Part shown: positions 6,925 to 15,546 of the stretch, in pieces
Numbering within the stretch: the stretch's first letter is position 1
Layout of the letters: every line of letters begins with the position of its first letter
DNA from: DAIOFH01 sp036745875
GTDB lineage: Bacteria; Planctomycetota; SZUA-567
Assembly (NCBI GenBank): GCA_036745875.1
Contig: DAIOFH010000058.1
Span: forward strand, 1-23,526
Length of the DNA: 23,526 nt
Direction: 5' to 3'
Translations under genes and position numbers: made by a program
Notes under the pieces: generated by a model
What the model was told of the DNA's origin: nothing
The model's database searches: none
The model's input: only the letters and a program-made list of their open reading frames with translations

Positions 6925-9285
6925 TTGCTCTACATTGCGGAAAAACCTGAACTCGCCCGCGCCATTGCCCAGGGACTTGGCGGCGGCACCAAACGAAACG
7001 GCTATTACGAATGCGGCGGCGACCGCGTGACCTGGTGTTTCGGCCACATGCTTCAACTCTACAATCCCGAGGACTACGACCCCTCGTACAAGAAATGGAC
7101 GCTGGATGCGCTCCCCATGTTTTTCATTCCTTGGAAAAAGCGCCCCGTCGCCAAAGCCAAGGATCAATTTGCCATCATCGTCGGCCTTCTCCGCGAAGCG
7201 GATTCCGTTTGCCATGCCGGCGACCCCGACGCGGAGGGACAGTTGCTTGTCGACGAACTGCTCCAATACGTCGATTATCAAGGCCCGGTGAAGCGGGTGT
7301 TAATCAATGACAACAACACCGAAGTCGTCAAAAAAGCCCTCGCCAACCTCCGCGACAATGCCGATTTCAAAGGCTTGTCCGCCGCCGCCGAAGCACGGCA
7401 AATCGGGGATCAACTCTACGGCTTCAATATGACGCGCCTCTACACCCTCGCGGCGCGGCAGGAAGGGTATACAGGCATGTTGAGCGTCGGGCGCGTTCAG
7501 ACGCCCATCCTTGGCCTTGTCGTCCGCCGCGACCGTGAAAACGCCGGACATCAGAAAGTTCCCTATTTCATGGTGCATGGCGTTTTCCGCGTCGGCGATT
7601 CACGGTTCACGGCATCCTATCAGGTGAAACCCGCCGACAGCCAGGACGACAAGGGCCGACTCAACCATCCCGCCGACGCTGAGGCAATCGCGGGCAGCAT
7701 CGGCGGGAAAACCGCCGTCGTCAAATCCTACGAGGTAAAGCCGGGGGAAACACCGCCGCCGCTTCCCTACAACCTCCTGAAACTGCAATCCGACGCCTCA
7801 CGTCTTTACGGCATCGGCCCGGACAAGGTAAAGAGTATCACCCAGGCGTTGCGCGAGAAACACCGCCTTATTACCTACAACCGCAGCGATTCGCAATATC
7901 TCTCCGGCGAGCAGCACGTCGACGGCGCGCGCGTCCTCGCCGCGGTCGGCGACATGGTTCCGGAATTGAAGGCTCACGAAACGAACCTGGATTCGACGCG
8001 GAAAAGTCGCGCTTTCGACAGTTCGAAAGTCACGGCACACCACGCCATCATTCCCACCATGTCAATCGTCGCTTCCGACCAGCTTTCCAAGGATGAGCGG
8101 CTTGTTTATTTCCTGATTGCCCGCGCATATGCGGCGCAATTCATGCCGACCCACACATGGGAACGCAGTATTACCGTTTTCGGGGTTGAAGGACACACCT
8201 TTATCCGCTCCTCCCGGAAGACTATCGAAAACGGCTGGCGCGACCTCTATACGGGCGACCCGAAACCCGATGCCGCCGACCAGGACGACGACGATGGCGA
8301 GGACTCGATCAGCCCGGCCTTCACCACCGGCCAGACAGCGGATTGCATCGCCGGAGAAAGCGTTCGCAAAGAGACGACGCCGAAGCCACTCTACACCATG
8401 TCCTCGCTTCTGGAAGAATTGACCCGCGTGGCGCAGTACGTCGTCGACGAAAAGCTGCGGAAAATTCTCGTCGAAAAGGATAAGGACAAGCCCGGCGAAC
8501 ACGGCGGGATCGGTACTCCCGCCACCAGAGACGAAGTAATCAAAACACTTTTCGAGCGCAATTTTCTCGAATACCAGAAGAAGGGGAAGAAGCAAATCGT
8601 CGTCAGCACGCAGGCGGGGCGGGAAATTTACGACTGCCTTCCCGACATCGCGAAGTATCCGGATATGACGGCATTATGGCATGAGCAGCAGCTTGACATC
8701 GAGCATGGCCGGAGCGGCGTCGACGCCTTCGTCGACGGCCTTATCCGCCATATCAGCGAAGAAACGGCTCGCGTCATTGAAAGCGGTTTGGCGCTGAACA
8801 TCGAGAAGCATCCTTGCCCGGAGTGCGGCAAGGCGATGATGCACAAGATTGCCTCGGGCAAGCCGTTTTGGGGCTGTTCGGGATACCCCGACTGCAAAGT
8901 CACCTTGCCCGACGACAAAGGCAAGCCCGGCCCGCGTTCGCAAGTCCTTGCCGTTGTCGATCCGTCCGTCACCTGTCCGCTGTGCGGGAAGCCCATGCGG
9001 CTGCGCAATCATCCCAAGGGCAGTTTTTTCGGCTGTAGCACGTATCCGGAATGCAAAGGCAGCATCAAGGCCAAGGACGGGAAGCCGGTTTCGGAAGACC
9101 AGCGGCCACGAATTTCCGAGAAGCACACCTGTAAAACCTGCGGCAAAGGTCTGATTCGGCGTCCCGGCAAGAAGGACGATTCCTTCTTTTGGGGCTGCTC
9201 CGGATACCCGTCTTGCAAAACATCGTATCCCGACATCGACGGGAAGCCCAGCTACACGGTCAAAAACGAAAAGGAGAAGAAATGA
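6925..9285 (+). CDS. traE: TraE-like topoisomerase III (type IA, TopB)
   Basis: The protein has 786 residues. The Toprim domain begins at the N-terminus (LYIAEKPELARAIAQ, Glu6; DPDAEG, Asp100/Asp102/Glu104). The nucleophile is Tyr318 in ITYNRSDSQYL (E. coli TopB: ITYPRSD). SVGRVQTPILGLVVRRD is the conserved type IA segment. Three C4 zinc ribbons end the protein (CPECG...CSGYPDC, CPLCG...CSTYPEC, CKTCG...CSGYPSC). The reaction is cutting and passing single strands to relax or decatenate DNA. RP4 traE also encodes a topoisomerase III of similar length (about 737) at this place, so the traE name is positional. The TTG start at 6925 follows AGGAAAGGAA. The stop overlaps the next ATG (ATGA). Confidence 0.93.
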   Translation: MLYIAEKPELARAIAQGLGGGTKRNGYYECGGDRVTWCFGHMLQLYNPEDYDPSYKKWTLDALPMFFIPWKKRPVAKAKDQFAIIVGLLREADSVCHAGDPDAEGQLLVDELLQYVDYQGPVKRVLINDNNTEVVKKALANLRDNADFKGLSAAAEARQIGDQLYGFNMTRLYTLAARQEGYTGMLSVGRVQTPILGLVVRRDRENAGHQKVPYFMVHGVFRVGDSRFTASYQVKPADSQDDKGRLNHPADAEAIAGSIGGKTAVVKSYEVKPGETPPPLPYNLLKLQSDASRLYGIGPDKVKSITQALREKHRLITYNRSDSQYLSGEQHVDGARVLAAVGDMVPELKAHETNLDSTRKSRAFDSSKVTAHHAIIPTMSIVASDQLSKDERLVYFLIARAYAAQFMPTHTWERSITVFGVEGHTFIRSSRKTIENGWRDLYTGDPKPDAADQDDDDGEDSISPAFTTGQTADCIAGESVRKETTPKPLYTMSSLLEELTRVAQYVVDEKLRKILVEKDKDKPGEHGGIGTPATRDEVIKTLFERNFLEYQKKGKKQIVVSTQAGREIYDCLPDIAKYPDMTALWHEQQLDIEHGRSGVDAFVDGLIRHISEETARVIESGLALNIEKHPCPECGKAMMHKIASGKPFWGCSGYPDCKVTLPDDKGKPGPRSQVLAVVDPSVTCPLCGKPMRLRNHPKGSFFGCSTYPECKGSIKAKDGKPVSEDQRPRISEKHTCKTCGKGLIRRPGKKDDSFFWGCSGYPSCKTSYPDIDGKPSYTVKNEKEKK

Positions 9286-9503
9286 GCGTAGAAAATTCCA
9301 AGAACTTCGACATGGCATCCATCGAGCAGCGTTTGCAGGATGCCCACATTCCCGGCCATTACGCCACATTCACCGACGAGGAAGCCGCCTTTCTCGGCGC
9401 TTTCGATGAAGATGCTATTTCCAACGAAAGCGCGATGGCCGGTTCCTACCACAATCCCGATCTCATTGACGAAGTCAGGAGGGAACTCGCACACAATGGA
9501 TAG
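9282..9503 (+). CDS. Small acidic protein in the traD position
   Basis: This 73-residue protein has no family I can name securely. It is acidic, with a central FTDEEAAFLGAFDEDAISNESAM segment that looks helical and carries many Asp/Glu. Its ATG overlaps the topoisomerase stop (ATGA) and follows AAGGAGAAG, so it is translationally coupled. It overlaps the start of the traC-like gene by eight bases. RP4 has traD, a small gene of poorly known function, between traE and traC. The positional match is suggestive, but I see no sequence evidence for homology. Confidence 0.7.
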   Translation: MSVENSKNFDMASIEQRLQDAHIPGHYATFTDEEAAFLGAFDEDAISNESAMAGSYHNPDLIDEVRRELAHNG

Positions 9504-12500
9504 CACAGACAATGCCGCGACGCCGCAGGCCGCTATCCGCGACTTGTTCGACGAAATGCATATCAAAAGCATGGCTGGAAACGTTCTTATCGCCTTGAAC
9601 CGCGATACGGATGACGCGCTTGATAAATATGTCACCATCCACCAGGACGGCAAGGCGATCAGCGCCGTCCTGGAAGATATGCACAAGGAACAGGGACCGA
9701 GTGCGCCAAATGGCAGAATACCCATTGCCTATACCGGCATCGCATTCGGAGGCAGGGATGAAATGTACCAAGCATCCTTTACCCTGAACCATTATCACGG
9801 CAAGGATCGCTACGATCATCCGCGCTTTCAACATGATTTCGGCATCCACGACCTGCACCTTTCCCCTCTTGGCAGGCAGGCTCTAGCTTCCGAGGAAATT
9901 CGAAAGCGCATGCGGGATACCGATCTTCACGGCACCTTGACCGTTCGGGGATGCACGAAACAAAACGGTGTCCTGACCGACACCAACGTTCCGGACGAAA
10001 AGGCGGATTGTTTCGCCGTGTTCCTTGCTCCACAGAAGGGCAAGGAACAGCACATTGTCGATTTTCCCACCTGGAACCAGGCGAATCGCTACGCCCATGA
10101 AGCGGTCGCCAATGTTCGCACCTATGACGTTGCGAATCGAGTCCGCTATTCACAACGCGATAACGAAACAGCAAAGGAGAAAACCAATATGACAGCACAA
10201 ACCGTCGAGCAACCGAAAGAAAAGAAACCGCATTTCAGCGAAACTGTCGCCAAGACGCTGGCGCAGCAGCTCCGTGACGGTCACTCGCCCATGCAGCGCA
10301 GGGGTATACAGGAAATACCATACAACCCCACCACCGGCGTTCCCTACAAGGGGATAAACGCCATGAACATCATGATGCATACCCCGAGAAACGGCGATAA
10401 TCGCTGGATGGAGTTCGACGAGGCGAACAACGCCGGGTACAAGGTCAAGAAGGGCGAAAAGGGCGTTGCCATCCAGAAATGGCCCAAGAAGGAACCGGGC
10501 GAGGAAAAACAGCGGATGCAGGTCTCGTGGGTCTACAGTGCCGACCAGCTTGAATTTGCTCCACCGAAACACGTCAAACCGGAACGGCCCGATCCGTATG
10601 ATCGCGTCGCCGACATTCTGGATAATTGCGGTGCTGCCGTGAAACACGACCTGAAAGATGGAAAACGCGGCTTCTACGACGCTCGCCATGATGAAATCCA
10701 TCTGCCACAGCCAGGTCAGGACTCCCCGGCATACTATCAGGATGCGCTTCACTCCTATTTCAAATCAACCGGGCACCCGTCGCGGCTGGATAGGGAAACA
10801 TTCGATTCTCCCAAGAAATACCAGCAAAACGCAGAAGAACTCATTTGCTCCACCGCGACCATGACCATGTGCGCCGAACTGGGCATCGCTGTCGATTCCA
10901 GCAGAACTGCGCAATTGGCGGACGCATGGGCCGACAACATGGAAAAGTATTATGTCCAGTTTTCACAAGGCATGGCCGAGGCGAACCGCGCCGTCACCAG
11001 CACCTTGAATCAGGAACGAAGCCGAGGCTCCGAACTTACCCCCCAGCAAAACGAGATGTGGCGTCCCGTAGCCGAAGCGTCGCCCACCATCGCCGTGAAA
11101 ACACTACTCACTCAAAAGGAGGTTTTGGAGCTTGCCGACAAGGAGCCGGAAAAGCTATATGCCTTCAGCCAGGACGGCAAAGATGTTTTCACCAAACCCG
11201 GCACCGGCTACATCCTTTCCAAAACCGAGATCGACGCGCCGGGCGGCGACGGCACCGCCTACAGGATGCAGGTCAGAACCGAGGGCTACGACCGTGACGG
11301 TAATACCTACAACGTCACCATGAACGCCAATGTCAGGAAAAACGACAGCGGCTTGATGGAGCCATTGTCGCCGCCCACGGCGGAAAAGATACAGGCCAGC
11401 ACGCGCGAAATGGCATTGCCTTTGGACTTCAACGGGAAAGTCGCTGTTTCCCGATGCCATGAAGACGACAGTGGGACGCTCGTTCACGACCCTTCCAACG
11501 AGTTCCCCGAGATGTATGCCGCGTATGCCGAACGCGACAACGGTGAACAGGCTTTTCTTGCCGCCTTCGAGAAAGAAAAACAGGCGACATACTACGCCAG
11601 CCTTGTCGAACGGCAGATGAAATACCAGCAGGAACGCCCGCAAAGCCAGGAACGGCAAGCAGGCAAACAACAGGAAGCGTCTGGTGAACGGCAAAACAGC
11701 CAGGCCGACGCCACGCGGCAGGCCGACACGGAACGGGAGCCACAGCAGCACGAACAGGCCGAGGCCCGCGAGGCGGAGCAACCCCGACAGGAACGCACAG
11801 AGGAATCCCCGGAGGAAAGGGAATATCTCGAACAGACTGAGCAGCAGGAGGAATCCCGCGCCCAGCCGGAACCCGAGCTGGTTAAGGAACAGTTGCGGAA
11901 AGACGCCAAGGAAAAGATCGCGGAGCGTCTGACCGAGGAAACGATGGACGCCGACAAGGCCGCCAAGCGCGTCGTTGCTATGGCTAAACGCTTTGACGTG
12001 CCCAAGGAGCCGACCCCCTACATGCAGACAAAGGGCGTCGACCTTATGCCGGGCGTGTATCAGAACAAAACGAGTACCTGTATACCTCTCTACAATGCTG
12101 ATGGTGAACTCCGCTCAATGGCCTACGCCGACAAGGACGGCAAGAAGAACTACGCCAAAGGAACGGATCGGAGCGGCTGCGCCTACTACGACAAAAAGGC
12201 TGTCGAAAAATCCAACGTCGTCGGCTTCGCCGTGGGAGCGGCCACCGCCGCGACCGTATCGCAGACCTTAAAGGGCGTTCCCGTCATCGCCACGATGGAT
12301 GCGGCTAATCTGCCGGTCGTCGTCGCAGCCTTCAAGGACAAGTACCCTGACAAGCAACAGGTGATTTTCGCCAATAACAACCTCGCCTATGAAGCGGAGA
12401 AAGGCCGTAATCCCGGCAAATACTACGCCGAACAGGCGGCGAAAAAGACCGGCGCACAGGTGGTTTCGCCTCGCTTCGCGTCTGACGAAAAATCTAAGGA

Positions 12501-12666
12501 TTTCGTCGACTTCAACGACTTGGCGACGAAAAGCAAACTCGGGAAAGATGCCGTCAAGGAGCAATGCGAATCCGCCTTGGAGAAGGCGAAGGAGATGGCG
12601 GCGGAAAAGGCACGGGAACAGAAAACCGAAAAGGAAAGAAGCAACAAGGAACTGGCGAGAGGATAA
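9496..12666 (+). CDS. traC: TraC-like protein: ArdC N-domain, inactive zincin, inactive Toprim
   Basis: The protein has 1056 residues, almost the length of RP4 TraC1. ATG 9496 follows AGGAGGG (9477-9483). Residues 1-231 form an unrecognised domain. Residues about 245-345 match the ArdC single-strand-DNA-binding domain (MNIMMHTPRNGDNRWMEFDEA ... YKVKKGEKG). Residues about 390-480 follow the ArdC zincin (DEIHLP ... TGHPSRLDRE), but HELAH is replaced by His419-Ser-Tyr-Phe-Lys423 and the conserved Glu of EELVAE is Ser452. A Gln/Glu-rich linker spans about 706-798. Residues about 830-1020 resemble the TraC-type Toprim, but the catalytic Glu of EGxATA is Val913 and the DxD motif is Asn960-Asn-Asn962. 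A binding or structural role in the recipient is therefore more likely than primase or peptidase activity. The tail is Lys/Glu-rich. A second start is likely at 10189. Confidence 0.85.
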   Translation: MDSTDNAATPQAAIRDLFDEMHIKSMAGNVLIALNRDTDDALDKYVTIHQDGKAISAVLEDMHKEQGPSAPNGRIPIAYTGIAFGGRDEMYQASFTLNHYHGKDRYDHPRFQHDFGIHDLHLSPLGRQALASEEIRKRMRDTDLHGTLTVRGCTKQNGVLTDTNVPDEKADCFAVFLAPQKGKEQHIVDFPTWNQANRYAHEAVANVRTYDVANRVRYSQRDNETAKEKTNMTAQTVEQPKEKKPHFSETVAKTLAQQLRDGHSPMQRRGIQEIPYNPTTGVPYKGINAMNIMMHTPRNGDNRWMEFDEANNAGYKVKKGEKGVAIQKWPKKEPGEEKQRMQVSWVYSADQLEFAPPKHVKPERPDPYDRVADILDNCGAAVKHDLKDGKRGFYDARHDEIHLPQPGQDSPAYYQDALHSYFKSTGHPSRLDRETFDSPKKYQQNAEELICSTATMTMCAELGIAVDSSRTAQLADAWADNMEKYYVQFSQGMAEANRAVTSTLNQERSRGSELTPQQNEMWRPVAEASPTIAVKTLLTQKEVLELADKEPEKLYAFSQDGKDVFTKPGTGYILSKTEIDAPGGDGTAYRMQVRTEGYDRDGNTYNVTMNANVRKNDSGLMEPLSPPTAEKIQASTREMALPLDFNGKVAVSRCHEDDSGTLVHDPSNEFPEMYAAYAERDNGEQAFLAAFEKEKQATYYASLVERQMKYQQERPQSQERQAGKQQEASGERQNSQADATRQADTEREPQQHEQAEAREAEQPRQERTEESPEEREYLEQTEQQEESRAQPEPELVKEQLRKDAKEKIAERLTEETMDADKAAKRVVAMAKRFDVPKEPTPYMQTKGVDLMPGVYQNKTSTCIPLYNADGELRSMAYADKDGKKNYAKGTDRSGCAYYDKKAVEKSNVVGFAVGAATAATVSQTLKGVPVIATMDAANLPVVVAAFKDKYPDKQQVIFANNNLAYEAEKGRNPGKYYAEQAAKKTGAQVVSPRFASDEKSKDFVDFNDLATKSKLGKDAVKEQCESALEKAKEMAAEKAREQKTEKERSNKELARG
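10173..10191 (+). promoter_or_regulatory. Internal ribosome site and in-frame start within traC
   Basis: AAAGGAGA (10173-10180) lies eight bases before an in-frame ATG (10189), codon 232 of the 1056-codon gene. Starting here gives an 825-residue product beginning MTAQTVEQPKE, just before the ArdC domain. RP4 traC makes TraC1 and TraC2 from two in-frame starts in the same way. It could also mark an old fusion of two genes. Confidence 0.6.
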
Positions 12667-12688
12667 CGCCGCAGCACTTCACCATTTC

Positions 12689-12721
12689 AACGCGGTCGCC
12701 CACAACTCGGGCGGCCGCGTT
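12689..12721. terminator. Hairpin between traC and the UDG-like gene
   Basis: AACGCGGTCGCC (12689-12700) pairs with GGCGGCCGCGTT (12710-12721), with one G-T pair and a nine-base loop. It lies between convergent genes. The T-run after it is short (TTTATAAT), so it may be a weak, possibly bidirectional terminator. Confidence 0.5.
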
Positions 12722-12814
12722 TATAATGTAGCTCCTGCCGATACGATAATCTTTGCGATGTGAGATTTTGCATGTTCTCCAAATTACGGCGAAAATCAAC
12801 AACATCACATCCTC

Positions 12815-13414
12815 TTATATCAACTTCAACACAGCGGCGATATCCTCGACGATCATAGTGACCTTTGACTTTTCAATCAAAATGTTACCGCCCGTTATGA
12901 TGTAGGATGGAAATACCCGGATATCGCCATAGTAGTAGGCATTGGCGCGGAGCTTGTAAGTGGCACCGGAAGGAATGGCCGGTTTCCTCGTATTCTTTTT
13001 GGCTATTCGGTTGAACGCCTTTTTCGCCACGTCCCCCATAAGCATGATGACGCGCAGATTCGGAAAAAGCTCCAGCTCCTTTTCCAGTGCCGGCCAACTG
13101 CGTTCAAATGCATCGGTATCGACCGTATAGGTGGCTTTTGGAGTTTTGACCGCGTTGGTGATGTATATGCCAAGTGCGAGGATGTCCTGGATAGATTCGA
13201 CGTCTGCTCCAGCCTTTCGGAATAGGGGAAGGGTGGTGGACAGATACTCCGGAGCGTCCTTTTTTCCATAAAAATCATCATCGGGATCAGCAGGAACCAC
13301 TTCGTTGATCAATACGGCATGGATCGCGGCAGAATCGAGCTTCACCGAGGCAAAACGCAACGCTTTATCCTCTACCTGGGAAGACAGCCTTTTTGCCACA
13401 TCAATCTTGCCCAT
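12815..13414 (-). CDS. Uracil-DNA glycosylase superfamily-like protein
   Basis: The protein has 199 residues. The order of segments is that of the uracil-DNA glycosylase fold: LINEVVPADPDDDFYG (about 36-50, nucleotide-pocket loop), LGIYITNAVKTPK (about 85-97), VIMLMGDVAKKAFN (about 122-135) and FPSYIITGGN near the C-terminus (about 169-178, the His-Pro-Ser loop with Phe for His). The subfamily and activity cannot be fixed from sequence alone; the catalytic acid may be within the first motif. ATG 13414 is seven bases after GGAGG. The in-frame ATG 33 bases upstream has no ribosome site. It is last in a minus-strand operon with a Y-family polymerase and a YolD-like gene, which points to DNA repair or damage tolerance. 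No terminator with a T-run was found after it. Confidence 0.7.
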   Translation of the reverse strand: MGKIDVAKRLSSQVEDKALRFASVKLDSAAIHAVLINEVVPADPDDDFYGKKDAPEYLSTTLPLFRKAGADVESIQDILALGIYITNAVKTPKATYTVDTDAFERSWPALEKELELFPNLRVIMLMGDVAKKAFNRIAKKNTRKPAIPSGATYKLRANAYYYGDIRVFPSYIITGGNILIEKSKVTMIVEDIAAVLKLI

Positions 13415-13443
13415 GAGAATCCTCCAGTTGTGAAAGGGCGTCT

Positions 13444-13893
13444 TCAATTATCCGTATCCAGTTGACTGAATAGTTCTCCGTCCAGGGCGAAGACAGCATC
13501 GATTGGAACAACAGTGTCGTCCGCCATCACGATCGTTTGTTCATATTCATCAATCCTTTTGACTGCTCCGGTTTTGGCGACATACGCGCCGCCCGCTTTT
13601 TGCCCGTCCGGGACGAACATAGTAATGACTACTTCCGGGAGTTCTTTGAGGTTGTCTTCAAGAAACAAAAGCCGGGCATTCAAAGATGCCTTTGCTTCCT
13701 CATCCAACTCTATCCTCGCCTCGGTCAACCGCGCTGTTTCCTTTACCGCGTCGCCGTGTCCCGTGAGCGCGGCAAAAGGGGAAAACTGGGCGGCTCGATC
13801 GGCAAGGGGCATGTGGGGATGCTTTTGGGAGCGATGATGCGGCAGGTCGATAATATCATCGTACTTGTGAGCGGCATCGGAGTCGTTTTTCAT
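13444..13893 (-). CDS. YolD-like protein
   Basis: The protein has 149 residues. The N-terminal half has the YolD signature of Firmicutes mobile elements: KYDDIIDLPHHRSQKHPHM then DRAAQFSPFAALTGHGDAVKETARLTE. The C-terminal half is a small beta-rich domain (VVITMFVPDGQKAGGAYVAKTGAVKRIDE) of the kind paired with it. YolD-like proteins are regularly encoded next to UmuC-type polymerases and are thought to act in the same way as UmuD in a Y-polymerase complex; this is not proven. The start overlaps the polymerase stop by four bases, so the two are coupled. It is followed after 29 bases by the UDG-like gene. Confidence 0.88.
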   Translation of the reverse strand: MKNDSDAAHKYDDIIDLPHHRSQKHPHMPLADRAAQFSPFAALTGHGDAVKETARLTEARIELDEEAKASLNARLLFLEDNLKELPEVVITMFVPDGQKAGGAYVAKTGAVKRIDEYEQTIVMADDTVVPIDAVFALDGELFSQLDTDN

Positions 13894-15419
13894 GCTTTGT
13901 GTCCCCCAATCTGGCGGTTGCGCTCCTTGCCCGTTGCGCCATCTTCGAGGTTCATGCCTTTGAGAATCATGTTCTTTCCATACTTCTTACGGATGGAAAG
14001 CATAGCTTCCTGCGCTCGACGCTCCCGTTGCAGTGCGGCAGCCTGTGCTTCTTCCTGTCGTTGAACAGCGTCGTAATCGGTGAACAAATCACGTTGGCCA
14101 TGGCCACCGGGCTGCCGTGCGGCGGACTCATCCACTACACGGTTCGCCACGATATTCACCTTGCGCACCAACAAATTTCCATCCACAATCCGGTCAAACA
14201 ACTCCATAGCAGCCTCGGTGATAATCTTTGTTGAAGATGTCTGCATCTCCAGGTTGATTGTGCCGTGGGCGTGCTTGGGAATTTTCCTGCCATACATATC
14301 GGTAGTTACCGCACCCTTGTATAGCCTGCTGATTTCAGGATTGGTTAAATTCTCGCGGTCATAACCGACTGTAAGCACAATCTGATCAGTGACAAGGCGC
14401 TTGTCCACAAGGTCGAGCACCAGCAGATCCGTCATTTCCCGCACAACCAGTCGCGCCTTCTCGAAAGTATAAGGATCGTGCAAAACCTGACCGGAACCGA
14501 TGCTGTTGGCACTTGGTTTATATGCCTTGATATCCGCCATCCCGCAAGGTTCCCAGCCCCAGGCATGATCGATCAACAGTTCCGCATTGATGCCGAACAG
14601 CTTGTAGAGCAAATCCTCATTGTGACGCTCGTTCTGGTTGCCCAGGGAGCATCGGGCAATATCGCCCATGGTGAAAAGCCCGTGTTCTTCGAGCTTCTTG
14701 GCATATCCCTTGCCTACTCGCCAAAAATCCGTGAGAGGGCGGTGCCCCCAGAGTAGTTTTCGATAGGAGAGTTCGTCCAGCTCGGCGACACGCACCCCGT
14801 CCGTACCTGGCTGTGTATTCTTTGCGACAATATCCATCGCGATCTTGGCGAGATACAGGTTGGGTCCCATGCCTGCCGTGGCGGTGATGCCGACACTGTT
14901 CAACACGTCCAAAATGATGACCCCGGCCAGTTCCCGGGCCGACATGTTATGGGCGAGCAAATACGCCGTCACATCCATGAAGACCTCATCTATGGAGTAG
15001 ACGTGGATATCCTCCGGCGCTACGTATTTCAGGTAGACATCATAAATCCGCGTGCTGTATTCCAGATAAAGCGCCATGCGCGGCGGAGCGGCAATGTAGT
15101 CAATAGCGTATTCAGGGGATGATTGCAGAACAGTATCGTCGGTTGTTTTGCCAACAAACCGACGCTGCGGAGCCTTTGCCTGACGCATTCCATTTGCAGC
15201 CCGCACTTTCTGCACCACTTCAAACAAGCGAGGCCGCCCCGGAATACCGTGTCTTTTGAGGGAGGGGGATACCGCAAGGCAGATGGTCTTTTCCGTGCGG
15301 CTTGCATCGGCAACCACGAGATTGGTGGTCATGGGGTCGAGTCCGCGCTCGATGCACTCCACAGAGGCATAGAAGGACTTCAGATCTATAGCTATATAAG
15401 TTTTGTTATTCCCTGACAT
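13890..15419 (-). CDS. Y-family DNA polymerase (UmuC/DinB/ImpB type)
   Basis: The protein has 509 residues. The catalytic acids are visible: Asp12 in IAIDLKSFYASVE (with the steric-gate region at Phe16/Tyr17) and Asp144-Glu145 in VYSIDEVFMDV. TAGMGPNLYLAKIAMD is the palm/thumb motif, with a helix-hairpin-helix-like part after it (FWRVGKGYAKKLEEHGLFTMGDIA). The little-finger domain follows, and the end (YGKNMILKGMNLEDGATGKERNRQIGGHKA) is typical of Firmicutes mobile-element polymerases. It bypasses DNA lesions with low fidelity. It heads a minus-strand operon with the YolD-like and UDG-like genes. The ribosome site before ATG 15419 is weak (CAGGATG). I found no clear GAAC-N4-GTTC LexA box upstream. 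Confidence 0.95.
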   Translation of the reverse strand: MSGNNKTYIAIDLKSFYASVECIERGLDPMTTNLVVADASRTEKTICLAVSPSLKRHGIPGRPRLFEVVQKVRAANGMRQAKAPQRRFVGKTTDDTVLQSSPEYAIDYIAAPPRMALYLEYSTRIYDVYLKYVAPEDIHVYSIDEVFMDVTAYLLAHNMSARELAGVIILDVLNSVGITATAGMGPNLYLAKIAMDIVAKNTQPGTDGVRVAELDELSYRKLLWGHRPLTDFWRVGKGYAKKLEEHGLFTMGDIARCSLGNQNERHNEDLLYKLFGINAELLIDHAWGWEPCGMADIKAYKPSANSIGSGQVLHDPYTFEKARLVVREMTDLLVLDLVDKRLVTDQIVLTVGYDRENLTNPEISRLYKGAVTTDMYGRKIPKHAHGTINLEMQTSSTKIITEAAMELFDRIVDGNLLVRKVNIVANRVVDESAARQPGGHGQRDLFTDYDAVQRQEEAQAAALQRERRAQEAMLSIRKKYGKNMILKGMNLEDGATGKERNRQIGGHKA

Positions 15420-15546
15420 CCTGGGCGCTCATCTGGCTGGCGGCATCTATGGCAAAATCGTGAAAAGGTTAGTCAATACAGGTCATTGGTTATCTGTCGT
15501 TTCTTTACTATCGATACTCTCACTCTCGAGTAATGAAGCTATGCCA

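Noticed and set aside
9340..9495. 52-codon upstream extension of traC
   Set aside because: It lies inside the coupled 73-residue gene, has no ribosome site, and is Pro/Thr-rich shadow sequence; AGGAGGG supports ATG 9496.
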